A stretch of DNA of 64,000 nucleotides from Pelosinus fermentans (GTDB lineage: Bacteria > Bacillota > Negativicutes > DSM-13327), in contig DJJR01000022.1 in the NCBI GenBank assembly GCA_002434245.1, positions 83,460 through 147,459 of the forward strand, in the 5' to 3' direction. How positions within the stretch are numbered: position 1 is the first letter of the stretch; each line of letters begins with the position of its first letter. The notes under the pieces are model-generated. The model was not told where the DNA came from, did not search any database, and was given only the letters and a program-made list of their open reading frames with translations. The position numbers were made by a program, and so were the translations under genes. This document shows, piece after piece, positions 35,030 to 44,177 of the stretch.

Positions 35030-35677
35030 ATGCTGGAGGATCTTAAAAAAGAGGTTTTGGAGGCAGCTTTGCAATTAGTTCGCTATGGCTTAGTAACACT
35101 TACAGGAGGTAATGTAAGTGGCAGAGATAAAGAAAGCGGATATATAGCAATTACTCCAAGTGGTATGGATTATGAGAAACTACATCCAGAGGATATTGTG
35201 ATTGTAGACAGCAAAGGAAATATGGTGGAGGGAAAATGGAAGGCTTCTGTGGATTTGAAAGACCATTTATATATATACAGGAATAAACCCAATCTATATG
35301 GGATTATACATACTCATTCGCCTTACGCCTGCAGTTTTGCCCTGCTGCAGCAAGAAATTCCCTGCTGCAGCACTACCCTGGCAAACGAAGTCGGTGGCAG
35401 TGTTCCTATTTCAAAGTACAGCCCCGTTGGCGAGGGAGGAATTGGGTCTGCTGTGATAGAAGCAATCGGCGATAAAAATGCCTGCTTATTAGCGAATCAT
35501 GGAGTGATAGCTGTGGGGAGTTCGGTTAGACATGCATTAGTGGCCGCAGTAATGCTGGAAGATGGAGCAAAAGTCTATCATTTAGCTAAATGCAAAGGAG
35601 ATCCCATACCTTTGCAGCCATCTGAAATCGAAAAAGCAAGAAATGTATTTTTATATGAATATGGACAAAATCACTAG
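35030..35677 (+). CDS. Class II aldolase (fuculose/ribulose phosphate aldolase family)
   Basis: 215 aa, the size of the FucA/AraD class II aldolase/epimerase family. Zinc-binding histidines are in THTHSPYA (about 94-96) and NHGVIAVG (about 156). The N-terminal TLTGGNVSGRD is the phosphate-site region. It may cleave the keto-sugar phosphate formed from the imported polyol, giving glycolaldehyde or an aldehyde plus dihydroxyacetone phosphate; the exact substrate is uncertain. AGGAGGAGGAAG precedes ATG 35030. It is the last gene before a large regulator. Confidence 0.83.
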   Translation: MLEDLKKEVLEAALQLVRYGLVTLTGGNVSGRDKESGYIAITPSGMDYEKLHPEDIVIVDSKGNMVEGKWKASVDLKDHLYIYRNKPNLYGIIHTHSPYACSFALLQQEIPCCSTTLANEVGGSVPISKYSPVGEGGIGSAVIEAIGDKNACLLANHGVIAVGSSVRHALVAAVMLEDGAKVYHLAKCKGDPIPLQPSEIEKARNVFLYEYGQNH

Positions 35678-35769
35678 GCATATCTGACTTCTGCATGCTA
35701 CATTTAGATGGTAGCATTTAGAAAGGGAGGATCTTCCGCTTTCAAATATAATGCTGCAAAGGGGAGATT

Positions 35770-38700
35770 ATGATGGGGATGAAGAAAGAACGATTACAAG
35801 TATTGATTGATACTGAGGATAGAAAAAATCCTTATACGGATGAAGCATTAGCGAAGAAATTGTCTATTTCCCGCGGTGAAACTACCCTTTTGCGGCAAAA
35901 GTTGAAGATCCCTGACTCCAGAGAGCGGAGAAAACCCATTTTATGTGAAACCATTCGGCAAATCCTAGAAAGCAATCCGGGCATATCCAAACGAGGGGTA
36001 ACGGGACAATTACAGCAAATGGGTTTTTCTGTATCCCGTTTTACAATAGAACAGTTGTTAAGCAATGCATTGTATATGGAAGAAATAAAAAGTGCTGTCT
36101 CTTCTCCCAATATAGGTACAATTGCTGACAATGGAGGTAAAGAATTCATCAGTACTGCATTTGATAACTTGATTGGGCAGAAGGGAAGTCTATTTCCCAT
36201 CATCGAGCAGGCAAAAGCAGCTATTTTGTATCCTCCCAAGGGACTTCATACGTTACTGCTAGGTGCAACCGGGGTTGGGAAAAGCGATCTCGCAGAAGCG
36301 ATGTATCGTTTTGCTGTGGACTCAGGAAGGCTGAGTATAAAAGCTCCCTTTGTAGTTTTTAATTGTGCGGATTATGCCGATAATCCGCAATTATTGCTCT
36401 CCCAGTTGTGTGGTCATACGAAAGGTGCCTTTACTGGTGCTGAGCGCTCTAAGGAAGGACTCATTGAAAAAGCTGATGGTGGGATTTTATTCTTAGACGA
36501 AGTACACCGACTGCCGCCGGAAGGACAGGAAATTTTATTTTATCTTATTGATAAAGGAAAGTTTCGACGAATGGGGGAAACAGAAAGCTTGCGCCAAGTA
36601 GCGGTTATGCTAATTATGGCTACGACAGAGGTGCAGTCAGCTGCCTTACTGGCTACATTTCGTCGTCGGGTTCCTATGGTTATAGAGCTGCCCAGCCTTC
36701 AAGAGAGACCCTTACAGGAAAGACTGGCATTAATTCACTATTTTTTAAAACATGAAGCACAACGTACCGGGAATGCCTTAAATATTGATGCTGATGCGCT
36801 AAAGTCACTTTTACTCTATGATTGCTCCAGCAACATTGGACAGTTATCCGCAGATATACAGGTAGCTTGTGCCAGAGGATTTTTAAATCTCATTACCAGT
36901 GGCAGCAAAACACTCTATATTACTGTCTCCAATCTGCCTGCACATGCACGACGCGGACTGCTTAAACTTCAGCATCAGCGCGATAAAATTGAGAAACTTC
37001 GAATTAACAGTTGTGAAATTTTGCCGGGAAAAGAAAATATGGTATATGTAGATGAGCTGTACTCAGTGCCACGGGAAATCTACTCTTATATTGAGGAGCA
37101 ATATGGAGAGCTTTCTATGCAAGGTGTTTCTCAAGAAGAAATCAACCGGATCATTGGATCAGAGTTGGAAGCGAAACTATGGAAGTGGATTAAAAGGGCC
37201 AATGATTCGCCGGAACCCATTGTAAAGGCTGATTTATATAAAGTGGTTGATAAGGCGATTGTCGATATCGTCGAGGCTATGATCGAGAAAGCTGCCGATA
37301 TTTTAATTCGGCCAGGTGAACAGATCGTTGTAGGATTATCCATTCATCTAACAGAAACACTGAAACGAATCAAGCAAAATAAACGCATTATCAATCCCCA
37401 TTTAGAAAAAACAAAATATGAATATGCCCGTGAATTTGCCATAGCCCGGGAAATGGCAGAATGTTTTCTAGGACAAACCGGAGTGAGACTGCCAGAAGAG
37501 GAAATTGGTTTCATCACATTATATTTGACAATGTATTGCCGGCAAGATGCAGATGGGCGGGTAGGAATTCTAGTTTTATCTCACGGCCATGTCGCAGTAG
37601 GAATGGCGGAAGTCGCTAACAGACTGTTAGGAGTTAACCATGCTAAAGCAGTTGAAATGTCCTTGGATGAAAGTTCAGAGACAGCGTTAGAACGCACCAT
37701 TGAGATTGTTATGCAAATCAATGAGGGCAAGGGTGTACTCTTACTTGTTGATATGGGATCACTGGCCAATTTTGGCAGTCAGATCACTGCTATAACCGGT
37801 ATCCCCATTCGGTCGGTAGGACCGGTATATACGATGATGGTTATTGAAGCGGTTAGGCGGGCGCTACTTCCAGATACAGAGCTGGATGAATTGGCGGAAA
37901 TGTTAGGGCAGCCTTATTTGAGTGCCGAAAACCTAAGTACAGAATTGTTGGAAAATGATGTAGCCTTCAATAAGAGTAAATCGGCTATTTTAACGATCTG
38001 CATTACTGGAAAGGGAGCAGCTATGCAATTGCAGAAGGAAGTAGAACGGCAAATTGGCGGGCAGCAAGGCCAAATAGAAATAATCTGCATGGGATTAGCA
38101 GATCGGCAAACCTTTGCAAATGAAGTTCGGAAAATTATGAAAACTCATTCGATTAAAGCTGTAGTTGGAACGTTAGATCCCGGTTTGCCTGGAGTTCCTT
38201 TCATCTCAGTTGATCAAATCGTAAAAGGAAAAATAGCATCCCTCCTGCAGTGTGCGCCAAGTCGAAGAACAACAGTAGCAGAAGTTATCCAAGAGGAGTT
38301 AATATTTTATCCGAATCCGGAATGGAGCAAACCGCAAGTAATTGACTTACTCACACAAAGCCTGCTTTCTAGAGATTTGGTTAAGCCTGAATTTGCAACG
38401 GATGTGGTTAAGAGAGAATTAATCGGAGTACCGATTTTAAGTCTGAGAGTAGCTATTCCTCATGGGGAAGACCCACGATATGTAAATCAAACATCAGTTG
38501 CATTGGCGATCTTTCCTGAAGCCATACCCTGGGGTGAGAATTACCGGGTAAATGTTGTCTGTTTATTTGCCGCGGCTACCGATGGCAGAGAACTTGTTCA
38601 AGAGCTGGGAGGCAAATTGACAAACGATGAAATTGTTGATTGCTTGATTGAAGCTCGCACGCCAGCTGAAGCAAAACGAATCCTGGTACAGGAGGAGTAG
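35770..38700 (+). CDS. LevR-type sigma-54 activator with PTS regulatory domains, copy 1
   Basis: 976 aa. N-terminal helix-turn-helix (about 1-100). AAA+ sigma-54 domain (about 130-390) with Walker A GATGVGKS and GAFTGA. A PRD (about 500-595) with conserved His in LSIHLTETLKRI. An EIIA-Man-like domain (about 597-710; His in LSHGHVAVGMAE). A GatB-like EIIB domain (Cys in CITGKGAA, about 740). A C-terminal EIIA-type-2 domain (about 845-976) with His in AIPHGED. Each PTS-type site could be phosphorylated by HPr or EIIB, so activity is tied to sugar uptake. It probably activates the 32474 promoter. AAAGGGGAGATT precedes ATG 35770. Confidence 0.87.
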   Translation: MMGMKKERLQVLIDTEDRKNPYTDEALAKKLSISRGETTLLRQKLKIPDSRERRKPILCETIRQILESNPGISKRGVTGQLQQMGFSVSRFTIEQLLSNALYMEEIKSAVSSPNIGTIADNGGKEFISTAFDNLIGQKGSLFPIIEQAKAAILYPPKGLHTLLLGATGVGKSDLAEAMYRFAVDSGRLSIKAPFVVFNCADYADNPQLLLSQLCGHTKGAFTGAERSKEGLIEKADGGILFLDEVHRLPPEGQEILFYLIDKGKFRRMGETESLRQVAVMLIMATTEVQSAALLATFRRRVPMVIELPSLQERPLQERLALIHYFLKHEAQRTGNALNIDADALKSLLLYDCSSNIGQLSADIQVACARGFLNLITSGSKTLYITVSNLPAHARRGLLKLQHQRDKIEKLRINSCEILPGKENMVYVDELYSVPREIYSYIEEQYGELSMQGVSQEEINRIIGSELEAKLWKWIKRANDSPEPIVKADLYKVVDKAIVDIVEAMIEKAADILIRPGEQIVVGLSIHLTETLKRIKQNKRIINPHLEKTKYEYAREFAIAREMAECFLGQTGVRLPEEEIGFITLYLTMYCRQDADGRVGILVLSHGHVAVGMAEVANRLLGVNHAKAVEMSLDESSETALERTIEIVMQINEGKGVLLLVDMGSLANFGSQITAITGIPIRSVGPVYTMMVIEAVRRALLPDTELDELAEMLGQPYLSAENLSTELLENDVAFNKSKSAILTICITGKGAAMQLQKEVERQIGGQQGQIEIICMGLADRQTFANEVRKIMKTHSIKAVVGTLDPGLPGVPFISVDQIVKGKIASLLQCAPSRRTTVAEVIQEELIFYPNPEWSKPQVIDLLTQSLLSRDLVKPEFATDVVKRELIGVPILSLRVAIPHGEDPRYVNQTSVALAIFPEAIPWGENYRVNVVCLFAAATDGRELVQELGGKLTNDEIVDCLIEARTPAEAKRILVQEE

Positions 38701-38798
38701 TCATACGGAAACTTGAAACCACGCCATGAATTCCATTGTATATTTAAAACGTTTATGTATGCGATAACTTTCTTTCTAAAAAAGTTTATGATTATATT

Positions 38799-38830
38799 CT
38801 TTGTAATCTTCATATCTTCGCGTTTCAAAA
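38799..38830 (+). repeat. Half copy of palindromic repeat family B
   Basis: CTTCATATCTTCGCGTTTCAA matches only the right arm of the family; no left partner is seen nearby, so it is a remnant. Confidence 0.5.
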
Positions 38831-38878
38831 AGCTTTGTTTTTAGACAAGCGGAATTTTAGAAAAGTTAATTTTGGTAA

Positions 38879-38917
38879 TAAAAAGGTACTTTACACTTTA
38901 CGTAAAGTACCTTTTTG
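38879..38917. terminator. Bidirectional terminator between LevR copy 1 and gpsA
   Basis: AAAAAGGTACTTTA pairs with TAAAGTACCTTTTT around a 9-base loop, between converging genes. Confidence 0.85.
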
Positions 38918-38967
38918 CTTACAGTCAATCCGTCTATAAAAAGTAGGAGAAATTCTATTGTTATGCC

Positions 38968-40029
38968 TTATTTATAAGCGCCGGTGCATTGCTGCAGGAG
39001 CGTTGTGATTGTTTCATAGCCCGGTGCATCTTCATAGAGAATCTTATACAAGCCGGTCAGCAGTGGCAGGTTGCTCACCGCTAGTTTCCCTTCCCTTTCC
39101 AGCTGTTTTGCCAGCAAATAGCCAAAACGAATGGCCGGATAGCCTTCGACAGTGATTCCTTCTTCTTTCATCTTTGTGACAGCCTGACTGGCGGTCAGTC
39201 CCTCGCCAATCACTTCGCCCAGTGTTCGGTTGCGTCCGGCTTCTCCGGTTACCTCCAGGTCACCTACCCCGGGAAGTCCATATACGGAGAGCAGAGTACC
39301 CCCTAAAGCCTGAGATAGAATGCCCATCTCTGCTATGGCAAAAGTGAACAAGGCAGATTTCGTGTTGTTATGCAAAAAGCCTTTGCGTTTTTTAAAGCCT
39401 TCCGCCATGCCTAATCCAACGGCATAGGCGTTTTTCATAGCGGCACAAATTTCGGTGCCGGTTACATCGGTATTGACTTCAACGCGATAGACATCGGTCA
39501 TCAATGTTTTTTGAAGCTGTTTAGCAGAGGCTAAGCTTGCACTGGAATATGTAACCGAAGTAGGTGATTCCCAGACGACTTCTACAGCCTTGCAAGGACC
39601 GGCGATAAAGACAAAAGAAAGGGTATCGGTAAGGTGTTTTGGCAGCCGTTCCTTTAGAATTTCCGGCAGCAGGACAACATTGCCGTCCCTATCGTATTCA
39701 AAGCCTTTCGATACACTGCCGATTATCATGCCGGGATGCAAATAAGGCACAACCTGTTCAAATATCATTCCCAAAGCGTCCGAGGTAATCGCCATAATGA
39801 CAATGTCAGTATCCTGCATAGCTGCAGCTAGAGATTCTTCTTTGAAAGGTCTAATTGCTGAGGGCAACGAACATTTATGCTTGGGATGAGGTGCTCCGGC
39901 CAACAAGGCATTGATAATCTCATGATCCAGCTCGGTTCCCCACAGACGAACTTCATGATTGTTTTTTATAAGAGGTACAGTCAGGGCACTGCCCATAGCA
40001 CCTGCACCTATAATTGTTATTTTCGACAT
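38968..40029 (-). CDS. NAD(P)-dependent glycerol-3-phosphate dehydrogenase (GpsA-like)
   Basis: 353 aa. N-terminal Rossmann motif GAGAMGSALTVPLIKNNH with ITIIGAG before it. Helices typical of GpsA include VSKGF (about 115), EICAAMKNAYAVGLGMAEG with the catalytic lysine, and GLPGVGDLEVTGEAGRNR. It is encoded opposite its neighbours inside a polyol PTS region, so it may act on a different polyol or 2-keto phosphate than glycerol-3-phosphate; the paralogue for lipid synthesis is likely elsewhere. ATG 40029 follows AAGGAG; GTG 40038 is the alternative. Confidence 0.82.
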   Translation of the reverse strand: MSKITIIGAGAMGSALTVPLIKNNHEVRLWGTELDHEIINALLAGAPHPKHKCSLPSAIRPFKEESLAAAMQDTDIVIMAITSDALGMIFEQVVPYLHPGMIIGSVSKGFEYDRDGNVVLLPEILKERLPKHLTDTLSFVFIAGPCKAVEVVWESPTSVTYSSASLASAKQLQKTLMTDVYRVEVNTDVTGTEICAAMKNAYAVGLGMAEGFKKRKGFLHNNTKSALFTFAIAEMGILSQALGGTLLSVYGLPGVGDLEVTGEAGRNRTLGEVIGEGLTASQAVTKMKEEGITVEGYPAIRFGYLLAKQLEREGKLAVSNLPLLTGLYKILYEDAPGYETITTLLQQCTGAYK

Positions 40030-40301
40030 AGCTGTCACGCTCCTTAACTTTTTACTAGGTGGAGTAAAAAGCGACAGCTTGACAGGATGCGATCCATCGG
40101 GTTTATTATAGCAGATCTTTTGAAAAAATCAATTGTCTAAACGCTGTCATTGGCAGTAGAGCCTGGTACAATGTGTGCATGATTGAACCCAAGCATTTGG
40201 GAAATTGGCTGGATTTGTTCTGCTGGAAAATATTTTCGATCGATAGAAGTGGAGAAGAATCAAGTCTTGGCAAGGACCAGAGCACAAAATGTGGCAATCA
40301 T

Positions 40302-40317
40302 TGGTACATAACTTGCA
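40302..40317 (+). promoter_or_regulatory. Sigma-54 (-24/-12) promoter before LevR copy 2
   Basis: TGGTACATAACTTGCA has the GG and GC pairs at correct sigma-54 spacing and is 27 bases upstream of ATG 40345. The regulator and the PTS genes behind it would be switched on by a LevR-type activator, possibly itself. Confidence 0.7.
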
Positions 40318-40344
40318 TCTTATAGGCGAAGGTGGGGTAAATAA

Positions 40345-43305
40345 ATGCGACAGTTATTAAAAATTATTAATCAGGAAAACAAAAAGAATCCTCTGACAGA
40401 TGAAGAAATTGCTGCCCAATTAGGGATGGGAAGGAGTGATGTAGTCAAGCTCAGGCGATCACTGGGCATCGGAAATTCAAGACAGAGAATGAGAGAACTA
40501 CTGGAAAAAGAGATTCATACTTTAGTAAACAAGTATCCTAATTTATCAGAAAGGGCATTGACCCAAAAGTTAAATGAAAACGGTTTTGGTGTCTCCAGGC
40601 ATATGGTTAGTGACTTATATCAGCAGATGAAAATGCAAGGTGCCTTTTCCGCAGCAAAACCGGAATCGCTTAACAGTAGTGAGGTCAATGATCCGCCAGT
40701 GAAACAAACGCAAACCGCCTTTGACGCTTTAATCGGAGCGCAAGGCAGTTTGCGGACGCAAGTAGAGCTGGCTAAGGCAGCTGTTTTTTACCCGCATAAA
40801 GGGCTGCATACCTTAATTGCTGGGGCAACTGGTGTTGGAAAAAGTGAATTGGCTTATTGTATGCACCGTTTTGCTTTGGAGTCTGGTACGAAACCAAGTG
40901 ATACTCCTTTTGTGGTTTTTAACTGCGCCGATTATGCTGAGACGCCCCAGTTATTACTGGCGCAATTGTTTGGTTATGTGAAAGGTGCCTTCACCGGTGC
41001 GGAAGTGGATAAAGAAGGATTAGTGGAAAAAGCCAATCAAGGGATTTTATTTTTAGATGAAATTCACAGGCTGCCGCCGGAAGGGCAAGAAATTCTTTAT
41101 TATCTGATTGATAAAGGAAAGTTCCGGCGGCTGGGGGAAAGTGATACCTTTCGTAATGTAAGTTTGATGCTGATTGCGGCAACGACAGAAAATATTGAGT
41201 CATTTCTGCTGCTGCCTTTTCGCCGACGCATTCCCATGGTGATTGAGCTGCCAACCATTGCCCAGCGTCCTTTGGAAGAACGGTTTCAAATCATTGTAAG
41301 TTTTATTCGGGAGGAAGTCAGCCGCATCAAATTGACAATGAGGGTTTCGTATAATGCGGTGGTTGCCTTACTGATGTATGAATGTCATGGCAATATTGGC
41401 CAATTGCGGTCAGATATACAGGTTGCCTGTGCCCGGGCTTTTCTGAAGAATATGGCACAAAAAGAAAAAATATTAAAGATCGAAATTAATGATTTAACCC
41501 ATCAAGTTGTTAAAGGCTTGCTGCTTTTAAATGAGCAGCGCCCTGTCATTGAAAAAATTCTGCAGGGAGATCTGGAGATCTCCCCAACTGACCAACAAAG
41601 GACACCATTAGTGGAACCTACATATTTATTGCCGAATGAAGTATATCAGGAAATTGAAGACAATTATATTAAAATGGAAAATCAGGGAATCGACCTTGCG
41701 ATTATCAATCGTGTCATCAGTGATGAACTTGAGACTAAGGTACGGCAGCTGATTAAGCAGGCGCAAGGCAATAAGCAAAACCTGATTCGGCAGGATTTAG
41801 AAAAAATTGTGGGCGAAAAAATCGTCAATGCTGTTGATCGAATGATAAAGCTGGCTAAAACCCGGCTGCCGGATATTGATGATAGTTTGCTGTATTGTTT
41901 GGCTACCCATTTAGCGGCATCTTATGAACGTATCCGGATGAATAACAAGCTGATTGTCAATCCTCAATTTCAGAAGTTGCAGACCGAATATCCGGCAGAG
42001 TACGAACTGGCAGGGAGAATGGCACAAATAGCCTCTTATTATCTTGGAACAGACTTGCCGGAAGATGAGATTGCTTTTATTGCTATGTACTTAAAATCGT
42101 ATGCTAAAAAAGATCATCTGAATGAAGTCCATGTGGGAGTTGTGGTACTCACTCACGGACGGGTGGCCGAAGGAATGGTACAGGTCGCCAATCGATTGCT
42201 CGGCGTTGATTATGCTAAAGCCTTGGAAATGCCATTAGAGGAGAGTTCCCAAGATGCACTGCAGCGGGCTATGCATATCGTACGGCAGGCGGACAACGGC
42301 AAAGGGGTTCTAATGTTAGTGGATATGGGATCTTTGGTCGGTTTCGGCAAGCTGATTACCGATAGCACCGGTATCGTAACGCGCATGGTAACTAGGGTCA
42401 ATACACCGATGGTGATTGAAGCGGTACGTAAGGCATTGGCTCCGGATGCGGATATTGAGGAAATTGCTAATGCGCTGCACTGGGACAATTCGAACTATGA
42501 AACGGATGTATGCCATATAAACACGGTTCATCATTTGACGGATGCAATTGTAACCATTTGCCTTACGGGTCAGGGAGCGGCAGAGTGGATGGCAAAAATA
42601 ATTGCCGAATACATGCCGCAATGTCTGAAACAGATAGAGATCATTACCATGGGGGCTTTAGTGGAAGAAGACCTGCAGACTCGTTTAAGGCAAATCGGGC
42701 AGAATTATAATCTTCTTGCTGTGATAGGAACCTTGGGGACAGTGATACCCGGCATTCCATTTGTTACCACAAAAGAGATGGTGAAAGGGAACGGTTTGGA
42801 AAAATTAAAGAGAATTATACAATTGCGCGGCAGCTTACATAAAGCAGGATTGATTCCTTCTGGGGCTGGAGGGTACTCTCAAAATGGATTAATCCGACCG
42901 GAACTTGTATTGCTGAACTGCTCCCATAAAAGCAAAAATGAAGTCTTGAATACATTGGCTCAAACATTAGTTAGTCAGGGGCATGTACGGGAACAGTACA
43001 TCGTATCCATTTATGAGCGTGAGGCATTGGCTCAAACCTTATTTCAGGATGTGGCATTGCCCCACGGCAGTCCGGAATATATCCTGAAACCGGCTATTGC
43101 CGTGATGACGCTTCAAGAGCCGATAGAGTGGGTTGATGGGTATCGGGTAGAGATTGTATTTATGCTGGCTCTCAACAATTATCAAAAAAATGAATTTAAA
43201 AAATTATATTCTTTGTTAAATGACCGCGAGCAGCTGATGAAAATGAAGCAATCGAAAAATATAGAACAATTTATGAGGGTGATTACAGATGGGCAAATGT
43301 TTTGA
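40345..43305 (+). CDS. LevR-type sigma-54 activator with PTS regulatory domains, copy 2
   Basis: 986 aa and a close relative of the activator at 35770 with the same order: helix-turn-helix, AAA+ (Walker A GATGVGKS, GAFTGAE), a PRD with ATHLAASYERIR, an EIIA-Man-like domain (LTHGRVAEGMV), an EIIB-like domain (CLTGQGAAEWM) and a C-terminal EIIA-2 domain (ALPHGSPEY). Its last codons overlap the following EIIA gene by 17 bases, so regulator and PTS are one transcription unit, unlike copy 1 whose PTS operon lies upstream. The promoter at 40302 is of the sigma-54 type. AAGGTGGGGT precedes the ATG. Confidence 0.87.
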   Translation: MRQLLKIINQENKKNPLTDEEIAAQLGMGRSDVVKLRRSLGIGNSRQRMRELLEKEIHTLVNKYPNLSERALTQKLNENGFGVSRHMVSDLYQQMKMQGAFSAAKPESLNSSEVNDPPVKQTQTAFDALIGAQGSLRTQVELAKAAVFYPHKGLHTLIAGATGVGKSELAYCMHRFALESGTKPSDTPFVVFNCADYAETPQLLLAQLFGYVKGAFTGAEVDKEGLVEKANQGILFLDEIHRLPPEGQEILYYLIDKGKFRRLGESDTFRNVSLMLIAATTENIESFLLLPFRRRIPMVIELPTIAQRPLEERFQIIVSFIREEVSRIKLTMRVSYNAVVALLMYECHGNIGQLRSDIQVACARAFLKNMAQKEKILKIEINDLTHQVVKGLLLLNEQRPVIEKILQGDLEISPTDQQRTPLVEPTYLLPNEVYQEIEDNYIKMENQGIDLAIINRVISDELETKVRQLIKQAQGNKQNLIRQDLEKIVGEKIVNAVDRMIKLAKTRLPDIDDSLLYCLATHLAASYERIRMNNKLIVNPQFQKLQTEYPAEYELAGRMAQIASYYLGTDLPEDEIAFIAMYLKSYAKKDHLNEVHVGVVVLTHGRVAEGMVQVANRLLGVDYAKALEMPLEESSQDALQRAMHIVRQADNGKGVLMLVDMGSLVGFGKLITDSTGIVTRMVTRVNTPMVIEAVRKALAPDADIEEIANALHWDNSNYETDVCHINTVHHLTDAIVTICLTGQGAAEWMAKIIAEYMPQCLKQIEIITMGALVEEDLQTRLRQIGQNYNLLAVIGTLGTVIPGIPFVTTKEMVKGNGLEKLKRIIQLRGSLHKAGLIPSGAGGYSQNGLIRPELVLLNCSHKSKNEVLNTLAQTLVSQGHVREQYIVSIYEREALAQTLFQDVALPHGSPEYILKPAIAVMTLQEPIEWVDGYRVEIVFMLALNNYQKNEFKKLYSLLNDREQLMKMKQSKNIEQFMRVITDGQMF

Positions 43306-43756
43306 ATTTGACGAGAAAGTGATAGCCGTTGGCTTAGTAGTCAGAGACAGAGAGGATGCATTGCGGCAGATAGCGCAAATGCTGCACAAGGCGGGATATG
43401 TCCAGGATACCTACACGGAGGCTATTATCCGGCGTGAGCGCGCTTTTCCTACTGGTTTGCCAACAGAAGAAAATGGAGTGGCAATTCCACATACTGACAT
43501 ATGCCATGTCATAGCTCCGATGATAGCCGTCGGGATTCTTAAAACACCTGTCGATTTTCAAAACATGGGTGACATTGAGGATGCGATACCTATAAAAATT
43601 ATATTTATGTTGGCGATGAATAATTGTGACAATCAGGTGAGATTACTGTCTGAATTGATGCAGATCATTCAGGATCAGTACTTGCTGAAGAAACTGTGCG
43701 TAGCACAATCGATAGCAGATATTGGTCGCCTGCTGAAGGATAAAATTCACTTTTAG
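43289..43756 (+). CDS. gatA: PTS EIIA, galactitol type, copy 2
   Basis: 155 aa. Phosphohistidine H68 in VAIPHTD and the RERAFPTGL family segment. It shares obvious similarity with the EIIA at 32580. It overlaps the end of the LevR copy 2 gene by 17 bases, implying translational coupling. Confidence 0.87.
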   Translation: MGKCFEFDEKVIAVGLVVRDREDALRQIAQMLHKAGYVQDTYTEAIIRRERAFPTGLPTEENGVAIPHTDICHVIAPMIAVGILKTPVDFQNMGDIEDAIPIKIIFMLAMNNCDNQVRLLSELMQIIQDQYLLKKLCVAQSIADIGRLLKDKIHF

Positions 43757-43789
43757 ATTGTTTGAAAATGGGTGGAGGAGGTGAAAAGG

Positions 43790-44092
43790 ATGAAAACATT
43801 TCGCATACTTACCATCTGTGGTACAGGGATCGCTACTTCAACCGTTGCTGCAGAAAAATGCAAGCAATATTTGACGAAACGGGGTTTGAAAGTAGAAGTG
43901 GTTGAATGCAAAGCAGTAGAAGCGTCTGGGAAAATACCGGTATATTCTCCCCATGTGGTAGTTGCAACGACTCCGGTTAACGATAGCGCATTGCATGGCA
44001 CCAAGAAATTTAGCGGATTACCGTTTTTGACGGGCGTAGGTATGGATAAGTTAGCTGATGAGATTGCTGCTTATTTGCAGAGTTTAGAGTAG
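43790..44092 (+). CDS. gatB: PTS EIIB, galactitol type, copy 2
   Basis: 100 aa. Phosphocysteine C10 in ICGTGIATSTV. ATG 43790 follows GGAGGAGGTGAAAAGG. A stem-loop (arms 44080-44092 and 44100-44112) covers its stop codon and may tune expression of the permease gene behind it. Confidence 0.87.
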   Translation: MKTFRILTICGTGIATSTVAAEKCKQYLTKRGLKVEVVECKAVEASGKIPVYSPHVVVATTPVNDSALHGTKKFSGLPFLTGVGMDKLADEIAAYLQSLE

Positions 44093-44112
44093 TATCTCAC
44101 TACTCTAAACTC
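44080..44112 (+). other. Hairpin over the gatB copy 2 stop codon
   Basis: GAGTTTAGAGTAG and CTACTCTAAACTC form a perfect 13-bp stem with a 7-base loop. It has no following T run, so it is probably an mRNA processing or attenuation element. Confidence 0.65.
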
Positions 44113-44177
44113 TTAGGATACGATTTTTGCAGAACCTTATAGATTATAAAACAAAAAAATATGGGGAGGAAAGTTTT

